DNA of 64,000 nucleotides, taken from contig NZ_JACCHQ010000003.1 of the NCBI RefSeq assembly GCF_016031655.1, positions 1 to 64,000 on the forward strand, in the 5' to 3' direction. Below, piece by piece: positions 27,114 to 35,749 of this stretch. Source of the stretch: Bradyrhizobium glycinis (GTDB lineage Bacteria > Pseudomonadota > Alphaproteobacteria > Rhizobiales > Xanthobacteraceae). The notes below the pieces were generated by a model, which did not search any database, was not told the origin of the DNA, and was given only the letters and a program-made list of their open reading frames with translations. Positions within the stretch are counted from its first letter, which is position 1. Each line of letters opens with the position of its first letter. The translations under genes and the position numbers were made by a program.

Positions 27114-27962
27114 CTACGAACCAAAATCCTTCGGGCTGAACGGCAGATCCAGCACCTTCCATTCGCCGTACAGATTGGCTGGCAGCATCTTGTAGGGCTG
27201 GCAGCTCTGCAGCGCGCTCATTGCGGACTTGACGATGGCCACGCCCTTGGCGGATGGCGGCGCCTCGATCAGGATGGGCTCGCGCGCCAGCGTGCCGTCG
27301 GTGGCGAACACGGTGCGCAGCTTGACATGGACGTTGTCGGTCGGCGCGACGCCGGCCGGCAGCTTGGCGCAGCTGCGCAAATGGCGGCGAAGCTCCGCGA
27401 TGACCTCGGGCGGAAGCTTCGCAGCGATTGAATCATTGGCCCCGCCGCCGTCGTCCTTGGCGCCTTTCGGCTCGACCGGCAATTCAGGCGGCAGGCCCAG
27501 CATGACCCCGTACTTGATGGTGACGTCCGGCTGCGGCGCCTGATAGGCCGGCGGCGGCGCGGTCTGCGGCTGCGGCTGCGCGTTGGCCTCACGCTGCTTC
27601 GAGCTCTGCGAGGGTTGCGGCTGCTTCTGCTGCGGCTCGGGCGAGGCCTGCTGTGATGGCGGTGGTGCCGCCGCCTGCGGCCTGGCCGCAGGCTTCGATG
27701 CCTCCGCCTCGTCGATAACATCCGGCTTCGGCAGCTTCAGATCGGGGAGCGGCTCCGGCGGCCTCGCCTCTTCCTTCTTCTCCTCGGCCTTGGCTTCCTC
27801 CTGCTTCACCTGCTCCGGCGTGACGATGTCGACCGAGACGGTTTCGGGGGGCTGGCTGTGAAACGGACGGACCTCGCTGATCACGATGATCAGCGCCACC
27901 AGCGTCAGATGGGCGATTGCCGAGGCGGCAATGTCCGTCCGTATGATCTTGCGCAGTTCCAT
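27114..27962 (-). CDS. TonB/TolA-like periplasm-spanning protein (orphan)
   Basis: A 282-residue protein. It has a short cytoplasmic start (MELRKIIRTD), one membrane helix (IAHLTLVALIIVIS) and a long Pro/Glu/Lys/Gln-rich spacer. The C-terminal globular domain (about 190-282, with VKLRTVFATDGTLAREP and CQPYKMLP) resembles the TolA/TonB C-terminal fold. Such proteins couple inner-membrane energy to the outer membrane, but no exbBD or tolQR genes are adjacent. The ATG at 27962 places the helix at the N terminus; an in-frame start at 28037 would overlap the next gene. Confidence 0.75.
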   Translation of the reverse strand: MELRKIIRTDIAASAIAHLTLVALIIVISEVRPFHSQPPETVSVDIVTPEQVKQEEAKAEEKKEEARPPEPLPDLKLPKPDVIDEAEASKPAARPQAAAPPPSQQASPEPQQKQPQPSQSSKQREANAQPQPQTAPPPAYQAPQPDVTIKYGVMLGLPPELPVEPKGAKDDGGGANDSIAAKLPPEVIAELRRHLRSCAKLPAGVAPTDNVHVKLRTVFATDGTLAREPILIEAPPSAKGVAIVKSAMSALQSCQPYKMLPANLYGEWKVLDLPFSPKDFGS

Positions 27963-28011
27963 CGACCGATCTTGGGTTGCCGCCGCGGTCCTAGCATACC
28001 CTGGGTCCCTC

Positions 28012-28830
28012 TCAATCCCATTTCGGGGCGAAGCCAAAGTCGGTCAGGCGTCCCTTCGGATCGGCGAGCGCGGCGATCCGGCTCATCTCGTCTTCCGACA
28101 GCTCGAAATCGAAGATCTCGATGTTTTCCGACAGGCGCTCGATGCGCGAGGTGCGCGGGATCGCAGCGACATTCTGCTGCACCAGCCAGCGCAGGCAAAC
28201 CTGCGCTGGCGTCTTGCGGTGGGCGCGACCGATCTCGGCCAGCGTCTGGTCGGACTTGATGCGGCCCTTGGCGATCGGGCTGTAGGCGACGAGGGCAAGG
28301 CGATGCTGGTCGCAGGCCGCCCTCACCTTCGCCTGATCGAGATAGGGGTGATATTCGACCTGGTTGCAGACCAGCGGCTCCGCCGATAGCGCGACCGCCT
28401 GCTCGATCAGCGCCACGGTGAAATTGGAGACGCCGATGTGACGGGTCAGGCCCATCGTCTTCGCATGCGACAGCGCGCCCAGCGTCTCCGCGAGCGGCAC
28501 ATGAGGATTGGGCCAGTGCAGCAGCAACAGATCGACCGAGGGAAGCCGCAGGCGAGCGAGGCTCTCCTTCACCGAGCGCTCGAGATCATGGGGTGCGAAA
28601 TGGTTGGTCCAGACCTTGGTGGTGAGGAAGACGTCGTCGCGGCGCACGCCGGAGGCGCGCAAGCCGTCGCCGACCTCGCGCTCATTGTCGTAGACCTGCG
28701 CGGTATCGATATGGCGATAGCCGAGCCGTAGCGCCTGCTCGACGACGCGCGCGGCCGGCCTTCCGCTCAGCTCCCAGGTCCCGAGACCGATCGCCGGAAT
28801 CCTTGCGCCATTGGCCTCGACGAACAGCAT
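28012..28830 (-). CDS. Aldo/keto reductase (2,5-diketogluconate reductase-like)
   Basis: A 272-residue NADPH-dependent AKR. The signature blocks are GYRHIDTAQVYDNEREVG with the catalytic Asp and Tyr, VFLTTKVWTNH with the Lys, and LLLLHWPNP with the His. The cofactor-binding tail contains AAIPRTSRIERLSENIEIFDFELSEDE-type sequence. It belongs to the YafB/DkgA branch and is distinct from the longer AKR at 7150. It stands between a TonB-like gene and an HTH gene, all on the minus strand, with no clear pathway context. Confidence 0.88.
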   Translation of the reverse strand: MLFVEANGARIPAIGLGTWELSGRPAARVVEQALRLGYRHIDTAQVYDNEREVGDGLRASGVRRDDVFLTTKVWTNHFAPHDLERSVKESLARLRLPSVDLLLLHWPNPHVPLAETLGALSHAKTMGLTRHIGVSNFTVALIEQAVALSAEPLVCNQVEYHPYLDQAKVRAACDQHRLALVAYSPIAKGRIKSDQTLAEIGRAHRKTPAQVCLRWLVQQNVAAIPRTSRIERLSENIEIFDFELSEDEMSRIAALADPKGRLTDFGFAPKWD

Positions 28831-28965
28831 GAGGAATCCTCTTCCGTTGCGGCAGCCCCAGAAGTCAGTATGGACCCGGTCGATGATGCTGCCAACGGAA
28901 GCCGCGGCGGCCGGGCCGGATATTCGATGCAGGCCTAACGGGAGGTTGTGCGTCAGGCCTTCACG

Positions 28966-29277
28966 TCAGGCCTTGGCGAGCGCCTGGAACACGGTGTCCG
29001 GGGCATGCGCGATCACCGCGAGCAATGCGCGGGCCGGGCCGCGCGGAGCGCGCTTGCCCTGCTCCCAGTTCCGGATGGTCTCGACGGGAACGCCGAGTTT
29101 GGCGGCGAATTCCATCTGGGTCAGGCAGGCGCGCCGGCGCAGATCGCGCACCGCGAGCGGGCCGGTGTCAGCCGGCGCCGCATCGGCCGTCGGCTGAACC
29201 GAAAGCGGCTGGACCGGAAATTCCTGCCCTTCCCGCAATTCGACGATCCGTCCGTCCGCCTTCAGCCGCAACCGCAT
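28966..29277 (-). CDS. Helix-turn-helix (XRE-type) DNA-binding protein
   Basis: A 103-residue protein with a disordered proline-rich middle and a C-terminal Cro/XRE helix-turn-helix: RDLRRRACLTQMEFAAKLGVPVETIRNWEQGKRAPRGPARALL. This pattern is shared by antitoxin-like regulators such as HigA and NadS. No toxin-like gene is adjacent. The ATG at 29277 has GGGGGA six bases upstream; the in-frame ATG at 29283 is too close to it. Its targets are unknown. Confidence 0.8.
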   Translation of the reverse strand: MRLRLKADGRIVELREGQEFPVQPLSVQPTADAAPADTGPLAVRDLRRRACLTQMEFAAKLGVPVETIRNWEQGKRAPRGPARALLAVIAHAPDTVFQALAKA

Positions 29278-29383
29278 GCCCATTCCCCCAAGCAGAGGCG
29301 ATGATGCGGCAGGTCGCTTAAAGTCGGATTAAAAACGCAGCGCAGTCGGGGCACGAGGGTTAGAGTGCCTCGCCGCCTCCCCC

Positions 29384-29468
29384 GTCATTGCGAGGAGCTC
29401 TTGCGACGAAGCAATCCAGGATCTTTCCGCGGAGGGATTCTGGATTGCTTCGCTGCGCTCGCAATGAC
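29384..29468. repeat. Palindromic intergenic repeat ('gtcattgcgag' type)
   Basis: It begins gtcattgcgaggagctc and ends gctcgcaatgac, with inner mirrored segments cgaagcaatccag and ctggattgcttcg. It is the same family as the element at 93-243 but shorter, and it lies just beyond the mgtE stop. Confidence 0.78.
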
Positions 29469-29491
29469 GTGGAGAGAGCGTGCGCCGTTCG

Positions 29492-30913
29492 CTACTTCAA
29501 CCCGAACCAGAGCGTCGCAATCCCGAGGAAGGAGAAGAAGCCGACGACGTCGGTCACGGTTGTCACGAAGGTGCCGGAAGCTACCGCCGGGTCGGCACGC
29601 ACGCGCTCCAGCGCCATCGGGATCAGGATGCCGCCGAGCGCGCCGGCGACGAGGTTGCAGATGATGGCGAGCCCGATGACGATGCCGAGGCCGGGGATCT
29701 TGAACCAGGCCACCGCGGCGATGCCGGTGATCACGGCGAAAGCGAGGCCATTGACGAGGCCGACCAGGGCCTCGCGCATCACCACGCGCCAGGCGTTGGA
29801 GGAGCCGAGCTCGCGCGTCGCCAGCGCCCGCACCGCCACCGTCATGGTCTGGGTCGCGGCATTGCCGCCCTGGCTCGCCACGATCGGCGCCAGCACCGCG
29901 AGCGCGACCATCTTCTCCAGCTGACCCTCGAACAGGCCGAGCACGGAGGACGCCAGGAACGCGGTGGCGAGGTTCACCAGCAGCCAGTTGAAGCGGCCGC
30001 GAGCGATGGTGAGGAAGGTGTCCGACAGCTCTTCATCGCTGGTGACGCCGCCGAGCGCCTTGAGATCCTCGTCCGCCTCCTCCTCGATGACGTCGACGAC
30101 GTCGTCGACGGTGATGACGCCGACGAGGCGGTCCTGGGTGTCGAGCACGGGTGCGGCGACGAGATTGTATTTGCCGAACATGCGCGCCACCTCTTCCTGG
30201 TCCTCCAGGACGGAGACGCGGCGGCGGTCCTCGTCGGTGAGTTCGGTCAAGGCCACCGGCCGGCGCGTGCGCAGGAGCACGTCCAGCGGCACCGCGCCCT
30301 GCCAGTGCTGCTCCTTGTCGACCACGTAGATCTCGTAGAAGCGGTCGGGCAGATCCGGCGTCTCGCGCATGTAGTCGATCGCCTGCCCGACGGTGAAATC
30401 CTGGGGCACGGCGATGAACTCGGTCTGCATGCGGCGGCCCGCGGAGTTCTCCGGGTACAGCAGGCTGCGCTCGAGCGCGACGCGCTCCTTGAGCGGCAGC
30501 TTCTCCAGGATCTCTTCCTGCTCCTCGGCGTCGAGCGTTTCCAAGAGCTCGACCGCATCGTCGGATTCGAGCTCGCGGACGCCCTCGGCGACCGTCTCCG
30601 GCGGCAGCTCCTCGAGGATCTCCTCGCGAACCGTCTCGTCGACCTCGTTCAGCGCCGAGAAGTCGAAATCACGGCCGGTGAGCTCGACCAGGCGGACGCG
30701 GTCGTCGGGCTCGAGGGCGCCGATCAGATCGCCGAGGTCGGCCTCGTGCAGCTCCGCGACGCAGGCCCGCAGCGCCGCGCTGTCGCCGGCCTCGATCGCA
30801 CGAGCGACTTCCTCCACGAATTCGTGACGAATTTCGCCGTCTTCATTGCGCATCGGCACGTGGTCGAGTACCGAATCCGCAGCGGGTGTGGCAACGTCCA
30901 GATGTTCATCCAT
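29492..30913 (-). CDS. mgtE: Magnesium transporter MgtE
   Basis: A 473-residue Mg2+ channel. The acidic N domain (about 20-150, with LHEADLGDLIGALEPDDR) is followed by two CBS domains (about 155-285, ending VVDVIEEEADED). A plug helix and five membrane helices complete it (LASSVLGLFEG, ALAVLAPIVASQGGNAATQT, VGLVNGLAFAVITGIA, CNLVAGALGGILIPM, VTDVVGFFSFLGIA). The pore motif APIVASQGGNAATQT is intact. The ATG at 30913 starts at the acidic domain; the frame opening at 31003 would overlap the divergent deacetylase promoter. Confidence 0.95.
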   Translation of the reverse strand: MDEHLDVATPAADSVLDHVPMRNEDGEIRHEFVEEVARAIEAGDSAALRACVAELHEADLGDLIGALEPDDRVRLVELTGRDFDFSALNEVDETVREEILEELPPETVAEGVRELESDDAVELLETLDAEEQEEILEKLPLKERVALERSLLYPENSAGRRMQTEFIAVPQDFTVGQAIDYMRETPDLPDRFYEIYVVDKEQHWQGAVPLDVLLRTRRPVALTELTDEDRRRVSVLEDQEEVARMFGKYNLVAAPVLDTQDRLVGVITVDDVVDVIEEEADEDLKALGGVTSDEELSDTFLTIARGRFNWLLVNLATAFLASSVLGLFEGQLEKMVALAVLAPIVASQGGNAATQTMTVAVRALATRELGSSNAWRVVMREALVGLVNGLAFAVITGIAAVAWFKIPGLGIVIGLAIICNLVAGALGGILIPMALERVRADPAVASGTFVTTVTDVVGFFSFLGIATLWFGLK

Positions 30914-30996
30914 GGCGCGCCTCGCCGTTTGACAGGTTGGAACGGGTGGTGTGAGCTGATCGTTCAGGCAATACCCACAAGGCAAAGCCGAGCGCA

Positions 30997-31803
30997 ATGA
31001 CAAAGATGCTGCGACTGAGGTGGACCTCGACCATGGCGGGCGCGCTCGTCGCGACCATCAGCGGCACTGCCGCGACAGAGGCCGCCGAGTGCCCGCGCAA
31101 GGACGCGCTCGGCACCGCGCGCGTCCTCAGTGTCGATCCCAGGACCTATCCGCGCGTGGGCCTGAAGAGCTTTCCGCAGACGCTGCCGCTGGCCGATCGC
31201 GAGGTCGTGCTGACCTTCGACGACGGGCCGAACCCGCCGACGACGTCGAAAGTGCTGGCGGCGCTGGAACAGGAATGCGTGCGCGCGACCTTTTTCCTGA
31301 TCGGCCAGCACGCCTCCGAACATCCGGACATGGTCAAGCGCATCGCCCGCGAGGGCCACACCGTCGGCCATCACTCCTACTCGCATCCGTTCATGGGGCG
31401 TATTCCGTTCGAGAAGGCCATGGCTGACATCGACCGGGGCATTACCGCAGACGAGATGGCGCTGCACGGAAGCTCGACCACAACACCGTCGACGCCGTTC
31501 TTCCGCTTCCCCTATTTCGAGTCGACCCACGCACAGCTCGACCTGCTCCAGTCGCGCGGCATCATTGTGTTCGGGGCCGATCTATGGGCCAGCGACTGGG
31601 AGGAGATGACGCCGGAGCAGCAATTGAAGCTCGTCACCGAGCGCCTCGCCGCGAGCGGCAAGGGCATCATCCTCTTCCACGACAACAAGGCGCGCACGGC
31701 CGCAATGATGCCGGCGTTTCTGCGGTATCTGAGGGAGAACGGCTATCGGGTTGTGCACATCATACCGGCGGGCACATCGCAGAGGAACGCCGATACGCGC
31801 TGA
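30997..31803 (+). CDS. Secreted polysaccharide deacetylase (CE4), copy 1
   Basis: A 268-residue protein with a signal peptide ending near AATEAAE and a NodB-homology domain. Motif 1 is TFDDGP with Asp75 and Asp76, and motif 2 is HHSYSHP with the metal histidines 126 and 130. Motif 3 is FFRFPYFES, followed by GIILFHDN. It should remove N-acetyl groups from a cell-wall or exopolysaccharide outside the cytoplasm. It is 83 bases from the divergent mgtE and is followed by a longer paralogue. Confidence 0.85.
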   Translation: MTKMLRLRWTSTMAGALVATISGTAATEAAECPRKDALGTARVLSVDPRTYPRVGLKSFPQTLPLADREVVLTFDDGPNPPTTSKVLAALEQECVRATFFLIGQHASEHPDMVKRIAREGHTVGHHSYSHPFMGRIPFEKAMADIDRGITADEMALHGSSTTTPSTPFFRFPYFESTHAQLDLLQSRGIIVFGADLWASDWEEMTPEQQLKLVTERLAASGKGIILFHDNKARTAAMMPAFLRYLRENGYRVVHIIPAGTSQRNADTR

Positions 31804-31960
31804 TGCCGGAATGTCACGCCCCGGCAAAATGGGGTGATTTGGAGCCAATTAACACTCTGTTCATGCTACCCCGTGCAAAGATAAGGGCGGCTGCGGCTGA
31901 ACCGTTTTGGGCCATCTCCGACCTATCTAGGCGCCAATTGCATGGGGGCAGACGAGGTTC

Positions 31961-33301
31961 ATGATCGGAAGTAGCGCTGTTTTGCGGACGCGATCGTGGA
32001 TCGTCCTCTGTCTGGGAATGCTCACCGCCGGTTCGCCGGCCGCGCTCGCGGCCGACTGTCCCGGCCATCCCGACGCCCTCGGCACCTCCCGCACCCTCGT
32101 TGTCGATCCGCGCGAGCATCCGCTGATCGGCACCATGCAGTACCGCGAGACGCTGCCGCTGAAGGACCATGAGGTCGTCCTGACCTTCGACGACGGTCCG
32201 ATCCCGAAATATTCCAACCAAGTGCTCAAGATCCTCGCCGACGAATGCATCAAGGCGACCTTCTTCATCGTCGGCAATCAGGCCAAGGCCAATCCGGAAG
32301 GCGTGCGCAAGCTGGTCGCGGCGGGCCATACCGTCGGCACGCACAGCATGGACCATCCGCTGACCTTCGACCGGATGCCGATCGAGAAGGCCGAGGCGGA
32401 GATCAATGGCGGCATCGAATGGACCGCAGCCGCGATGACCGATCCGTCGCAGCTCGCCCCGTTCTTCCGCATTCCCGGGCTGATGCGCGCCGAGGGCATC
32501 GAGAACCATCTGATCTCGCGCGGCATCCAGGTCTGGAGCGCCGACTTCCCGGCCGACGACTGGCGGCACGTCTCGTCCGACCGCGTCTACCAGCTCGCGA
32601 TCCAGCGGCTGGAGGCCAAGGGCAAGGGCATCCTGCTGCTGCACGACATTCAGGCTCGCACGGTGGCTGCGCTGCCCAAGATCATCCGCGACCTCAAGGC
32701 GCGCGGCTATCGCATCGTGCATGTGGTGCCCGCCACTGCCGAACGGCCGGCGACGCCGACCACGCAGGTCGAATGGCTGCTGCATCCGCCATCCGAGACG
32801 ACGCCGATCGCGCGCTGGCCGCGCGTGCCGCATTTCGTGTTTACGCAGACCAGGACGCTGCCGGCGCCCGCGCTCGCGGGCCTCAATGTGCAGGCCGAGC
32901 ATCAGTCGCTGCTGCCAAGCCGGAGCAAGGGCCAGATGGACCTCGCATCCACCCTGCCCGTCCCGGGTCGCGATCTGTTCGCGATTCCGGAAGGCTCGGT
33001 CGAGGTGCTGATGTCGACGACCTTGTCGCGGCGCGCCGCGACCCGGCTCGCCATGGCGGCCGAGAGGCCGCATCCGGCCAAGGACAAGGCAGCACAGGGC
33101 AGAGGCGCGAAGGGCAAGACCGCCAAGCTGCAGGGGCGGCGTACCGCCCAGGCGGCGCCGGCTGCACCGGATCATGCGGCGCAGCCCGTCGACATCGTAC
33201 CCAAGAGTACCGCAGCGAAGAGCGCCGCGGCCAATGGCGCGGCCTCGAAGGGCGTGCCGCCCCGTCCGACCCGCGTCGCCAGCCTGAAAAAGCGCGCCTG
33301 A
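31961..33301 (+). CDS. Secreted polysaccharide deacetylase (CE4), copy 2 with long tail
   Basis: A 446-residue paralogue of the preceding gene: signal peptide to about residue 31, then DALGTSRTLVVDP, TFDDGP at 75-80, HTVGTHSMDHP at 123-133, FFRIPGLM and GILLLHD. Residues 1-265 align with copy 1. The remaining 180 residues are a Lys/Ala/Pro-rich tail, probably for wall or polyanion binding. In motif 3 the usual RxPY is RIPG, which may alter activity. The pair looks like a tandem duplication with divergence of the second copy. Confidence 0.83.
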   Translation: MIGSSAVLRTRSWIVLCLGMLTAGSPAALAADCPGHPDALGTSRTLVVDPREHPLIGTMQYRETLPLKDHEVVLTFDDGPIPKYSNQVLKILADECIKATFFIVGNQAKANPEGVRKLVAAGHTVGTHSMDHPLTFDRMPIEKAEAEINGGIEWTAAAMTDPSQLAPFFRIPGLMRAEGIENHLISRGIQVWSADFPADDWRHVSSDRVYQLAIQRLEAKGKGILLLHDIQARTVAALPKIIRDLKARGYRIVHVVPATAERPATPTTQVEWLLHPPSETTPIARWPRVPHFVFTQTRTLPAPALAGLNVQAEHQSLLPSRSKGQMDLASTLPVPGRDLFAIPEGSVEVLMSTTLSRRAATRLAMAAERPHPAKDKAAQGRGAKGKTAKLQGRRTAQAAPAAPDHAAQPVDIVPKSTAAKSAAANGAASKGVPPRPTRVASLKKRA

Positions 33302-33305
33302 GCTG

Positions 33306-33680
33306 CTATTGCCGCATGATGGCGGCGACGCAGAGCAGCACGATCAGCGCCAGGAAGAACAGGTCCATGTAGGACTTGATCTCGCCGTCTCGCCGCAGCC
33401 GCGCGACGTCGGTGATCACCTGCTTGCGCGCGGTGGTGCCGCCCGAACCATCGTTGATCGGAGCCTGAAGGCGCTTGGTCTCGGCCTCCAGCTTCTCGAT
33501 CTTCTGGAAGAAATAGAACGCCCGCAGCGTCGAGGCCGCGCGCATGGCGGCATAGACCAGCACCAGGATCGCCAGGATCGCCCGGTTCGGATACTTCTCC
33601 ATGAAGTTCAGGCTGAAATAGACCACCGCCATGAAGGCGAAATTGGTGAGGAAGCGGTAGACGAAACTGAGAAAGACCAT
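33306..33680 (-). CDS. Small membrane protein, unknown function
   Basis: A 124-residue protein with an N-terminal helix (FAFMAVVYFSLNF), a second (AILAILVLVYAAMRAAST), a coiled central part (FFQKIEKLEAETKRLQ) and a C-terminal helix (MDLFFLALIVLLCVAAIM). The stop is five bases from the end of the converging deacetylase gene. I do not recognise a family. Confidence 0.7.
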   Translation of the reverse strand: MVFLSFVYRFLTNFAFMAVVYFSLNFMEKYPNRAILAILVLVYAAMRAASTLRAFYFFQKIEKLEAETKRLQAPINDGSGGTTARKQVITDVARLRRDGEIKSYMDLFFLALIVLLCVAAIMRQ

Positions 33681-33965
33681 GCTGGCTCGAACCTTGAGGG
33701 GGTCGCAACCCTATGGTGTTGCGACGTGCGGGATCGGGACCCAGACTGGAACGGCGAGCCTGGATGCGGCCCGTCTACGCCAAGTTTGTTTCAACAAAGA
33801 TACTGCCGCCCCCGCAACTAGCCGCCTTTTAGCCTGACGCGGCCATAAGGCAAGCCGGAGCATGGCTCCTTGGCCCTGCGCGCGCGAAGGGCCCGCAACG
33901 GCTCAATAGCGATTTGGCCGAAGGCGCGGTAAACTGCGACCGTCGCCATATGTGGGGTTCTTCCG

Positions 33966-34223
33966 ATGCCGAAGAAGGGAATCACGGGCCACGACGACTG
34001 GGTTATGACCGAGGCACTCGCGACCGCCCTGGTCGCGCTGGAGCAGCTCGAGCCGAAGCACCAGCCGAACGCGCATATGGAGGACATCCGCAAGCTGCTC
34101 GCGAACGGCAAGGAGCCGGCCGCGGTGAGCCTGCATCTCGCCCAGGCCAAATGCCGCCTGTTTCCCGAGCTCGATCCGCTGGAGATCTACCGGGAATACG
34201 GCATTGGCGAGGAATATGGCTAG
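33966..34223 (+). CDS. Small soluble protein, unknown function
   Basis: An 85-residue protein, MPKKGITGHDDWVMTE at the start and IYREYGIGEEYG at the end, with a helical centre (ALATALVALEQLEPKHQP, HMEDIRKLLANG). The amino-acid balance is good and it lies in a 540-base space between minus-strand genes. Its stop overlaps the following opposite gene's stop by four bases. The function is unknown. Confidence 0.65.
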   Translation: MPKKGITGHDDWVMTEALATALVALEQLEPKHQPNAHMEDIRKLLANGKEPAAVSLHLAQAKCRLFPELDPLEIYREYGIGEEYG

Positions 34224-34408
34224 GGCCCGCCGGCGATCGATCCTGCGATCACCATGACCAGCGCGCCGAGGTCGATCTTGCCGTTGACGGTCAGCTCCTC
34301 CGACCCCGTCGCGTCTGCAGCGCCTTGCACCTTCAGCGATTGCGGCCGGTCGGCGGCCTGACGTTGCAATTCGCCGACGATCGCTTCCTTGAGTTTCTCT
34401 TCCAGCAT
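34220..34408 (-). CDS. Small protein following the copper-bundle protein, unknown function
   Basis: A 62-residue protein: an amphipathic helix (MLEEKLKEAIVGELQRQAAD), a short beta region and a glycine-rich hydrophobic end (GALVMVIAGSIAGGP). GAGGAGGTG lies directly before the ATG at 34408, a strong ribosome site that fixes the start. It is 10 bases downstream of the Cys-rich gene, so the two are probably co-transcribed. Confidence 0.7.
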   Translation of the reverse strand: MLEEKLKEAIVGELQRQAADRPQSLKVQGAADATGSEELTVNGKIDLGALVMVIAGSIAGGP

Positions 34409-34418
34409 GGGCACCTCC

Positions 34419-34748
34419 TCAAGCCGCCATCGCGCGGCAGGATTGGGCGCAGGAGCGGCACGTCGCGACGCATTCGTCCATGCCGCCGATCCGCGCGCAA
34501 TCCTCGGCACATTCGGTGCAGATTTCGGCGCACTCACCGCAGGTGTGCTTATGATGCGGCGTGTTGATCAGCATGAAGTGCGCGGCGGTCCGGCACATCT
34601 CGGCGCAGGCCATCATCAGGCGGAAATGCTTCGGCTCGACATGCTTGCCGCCGGTCTCGAGGCAATGGTTCATCGCCGTGCCGAGACATGTCTGGTAGCA
34701 GCTCATGCAAAGCGCGATGCAGCGGGTCATGTCTTCGGATTGAGCCAT
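34419..34748 (-). CDS. Four-helix-bundle Cys-rich copper-binding protein (Csp/DUF326-like)
   Basis: A 109-residue cytosolic protein with 16 cysteines spaced three to four residues apart along helices (residues 10, 14, 17, 21, 29, 48, 52, 70, 73, 77, 80, 84, 93, 97, 100, 104). There are also His and Met ligands. This is the layout of Csp copper-storage proteins, which line a helical bundle with thiolates to hold many Cu(I) ions. No Tat signal is present, so it resembles the cytosolic Csp3 class. It sits in the same run as flavodoxin-like and TrxR-like reductases. Confidence 0.85.
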   Translation of the reverse strand: MAQSEDMTRCIALCMSCYQTCLGTAMNHCLETGGKHVEPKHFRLMMACAEMCRTAAHFMLINTPHHKHTCGECAEICTECAEDCARIGGMDECVATCRSCAQSCRAMAA

Positions 34749-34846
34749 CGGTTGTCTCCAGTTGCGCGCCCCGCTCCGCTCGACCAAAGCGGGGCAACGC
34801 GCTTCGTTCCCGGTTCCAGTCGATTGTGAGGCTCACCGCCGTCCCA

Positions 34847-35749
34847 TCACGCAAATCGCGGCGGCAGGCTGTTGTGGATCGTGCAGGCCGCGACTGCCGC
34901 GTGGCCGAACGCGACCGAGATCTGGTGCAGGTCGGTGACCACGTCGCCGATTCCGTAGAGCCCGGCGATCGACGTGCGCTGGTGATCGTCGACCACCAGA
35001 TAACCCTCCCCGGTATGGTCGGCGCCAAGCGCCATCGCGAGCTGCGAGCGCACCTCGGCACCCATCGCGGGATAGACCAGCTCGAATTGCGCCGTCCTGC
35101 CGTCGGCGAAGACGGCTTCGACGCCCTCGCCGCTTCGCCGCAACCGCAGGTCGGGCGCGAACACGACCTCGACGCCGGCCTCGGCCAGCCGTGACGTTGC
35201 CGACCGATCGTCATCCTGCCCGATTGCGAGCAGCGTCACGTCGCGCGAATAGCCGCGCAGGAACAGCGCCTTGCCCGCAGCGCGCGCGAGCGGGCCGATG
35301 ACGCCGATGCGGCGGCCGGTCGCCTCGAAGGCGTCGCAGACCGGGCAATAGCGCAGCAGGCCATCCGCGACGGCGGCGCGCCATGCGTCGAACGGCGGAT
35401 GGGTATCGACGATCCCGCAGGCGAGAATGACCGTGGCAGCCACATGCGCACGGCCATTCCAGCTGGCTTCGAAACCATGTTCGTGACGCTGCAACGCCGT
35501 GACCTCGGCCTCCACGCGTGTGACAGCGAGCTCGTTCAGCTGGGCCGACATCCGCTCGATCAGCTCCGTGCCGGACAGACCGTGGACGAAGCCGGGGACA
35601 TTGTGGCTGCGCGGGATCAGAGCCGCCCGGCTCGCGCCGGCGTCCACGACGCAGACGCGGCGGCGAAAGCGCGCCAGATAGATCGCGGCCATCAGTCCCG
35701 CCGGCCCGCCTCCGACGATCAGGCATTCAACTCCTGGCGCGCCGGTCAT
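34847..35749 (-). CDS. FAD/NAD(P)-dependent oxidoreductase, thioredoxin-reductase-like
   Basis: A 300-residue flavoprotein. It has an FAD-binding GGGPAG near residue 10, [13 protein letters not shown], a CPVCD dithiol motif in the position of the TrxR CATC site, an NAD-binding segment ([14 protein letters not shown]) that lacks a perfect GxGxxG, and the FAD-contact GLYGIGDVV. It may reduce a small disulfide partner or act as a ferredoxin-type reductase. Its ATG overlaps the flavodoxin-like gene's stop (ATGA), indicating translational coupling. Confidence 0.85.
   Translation of the reverse strand: MTGAPGVECLIVGGGPAGLMAAIYLARFRRRVCVVDAGASRAALIPRSHNVPGFVHGLSGTELIERMSAQLNELAVTRVEAEVTALQRHEHGFEASWNGRAHVAATVILACGIVDTHPPFDAWRAAVADGLLRYCPVCDAFEATGRRIGVIGPLARAAGKALFLRGYSRDVTLLAIGQDDDRSATSRLAEAGVEVVFAPDLRLRRSGEGVEAVFADGRTAQFELVYPAMGAEVRSQLAMALGADHTGEGYLVVDDHQRTSIAGLYGIGDVVTDLHQISVAFGHAAVAACTIHNSLPPRFA

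Noticed and set aside
29480..31000. A 506-codon plus-strand frame opposite mgtE
   Set aside because: It is antisense to a complete MgtE with an intact pore motif, and its translation is low-complexity.
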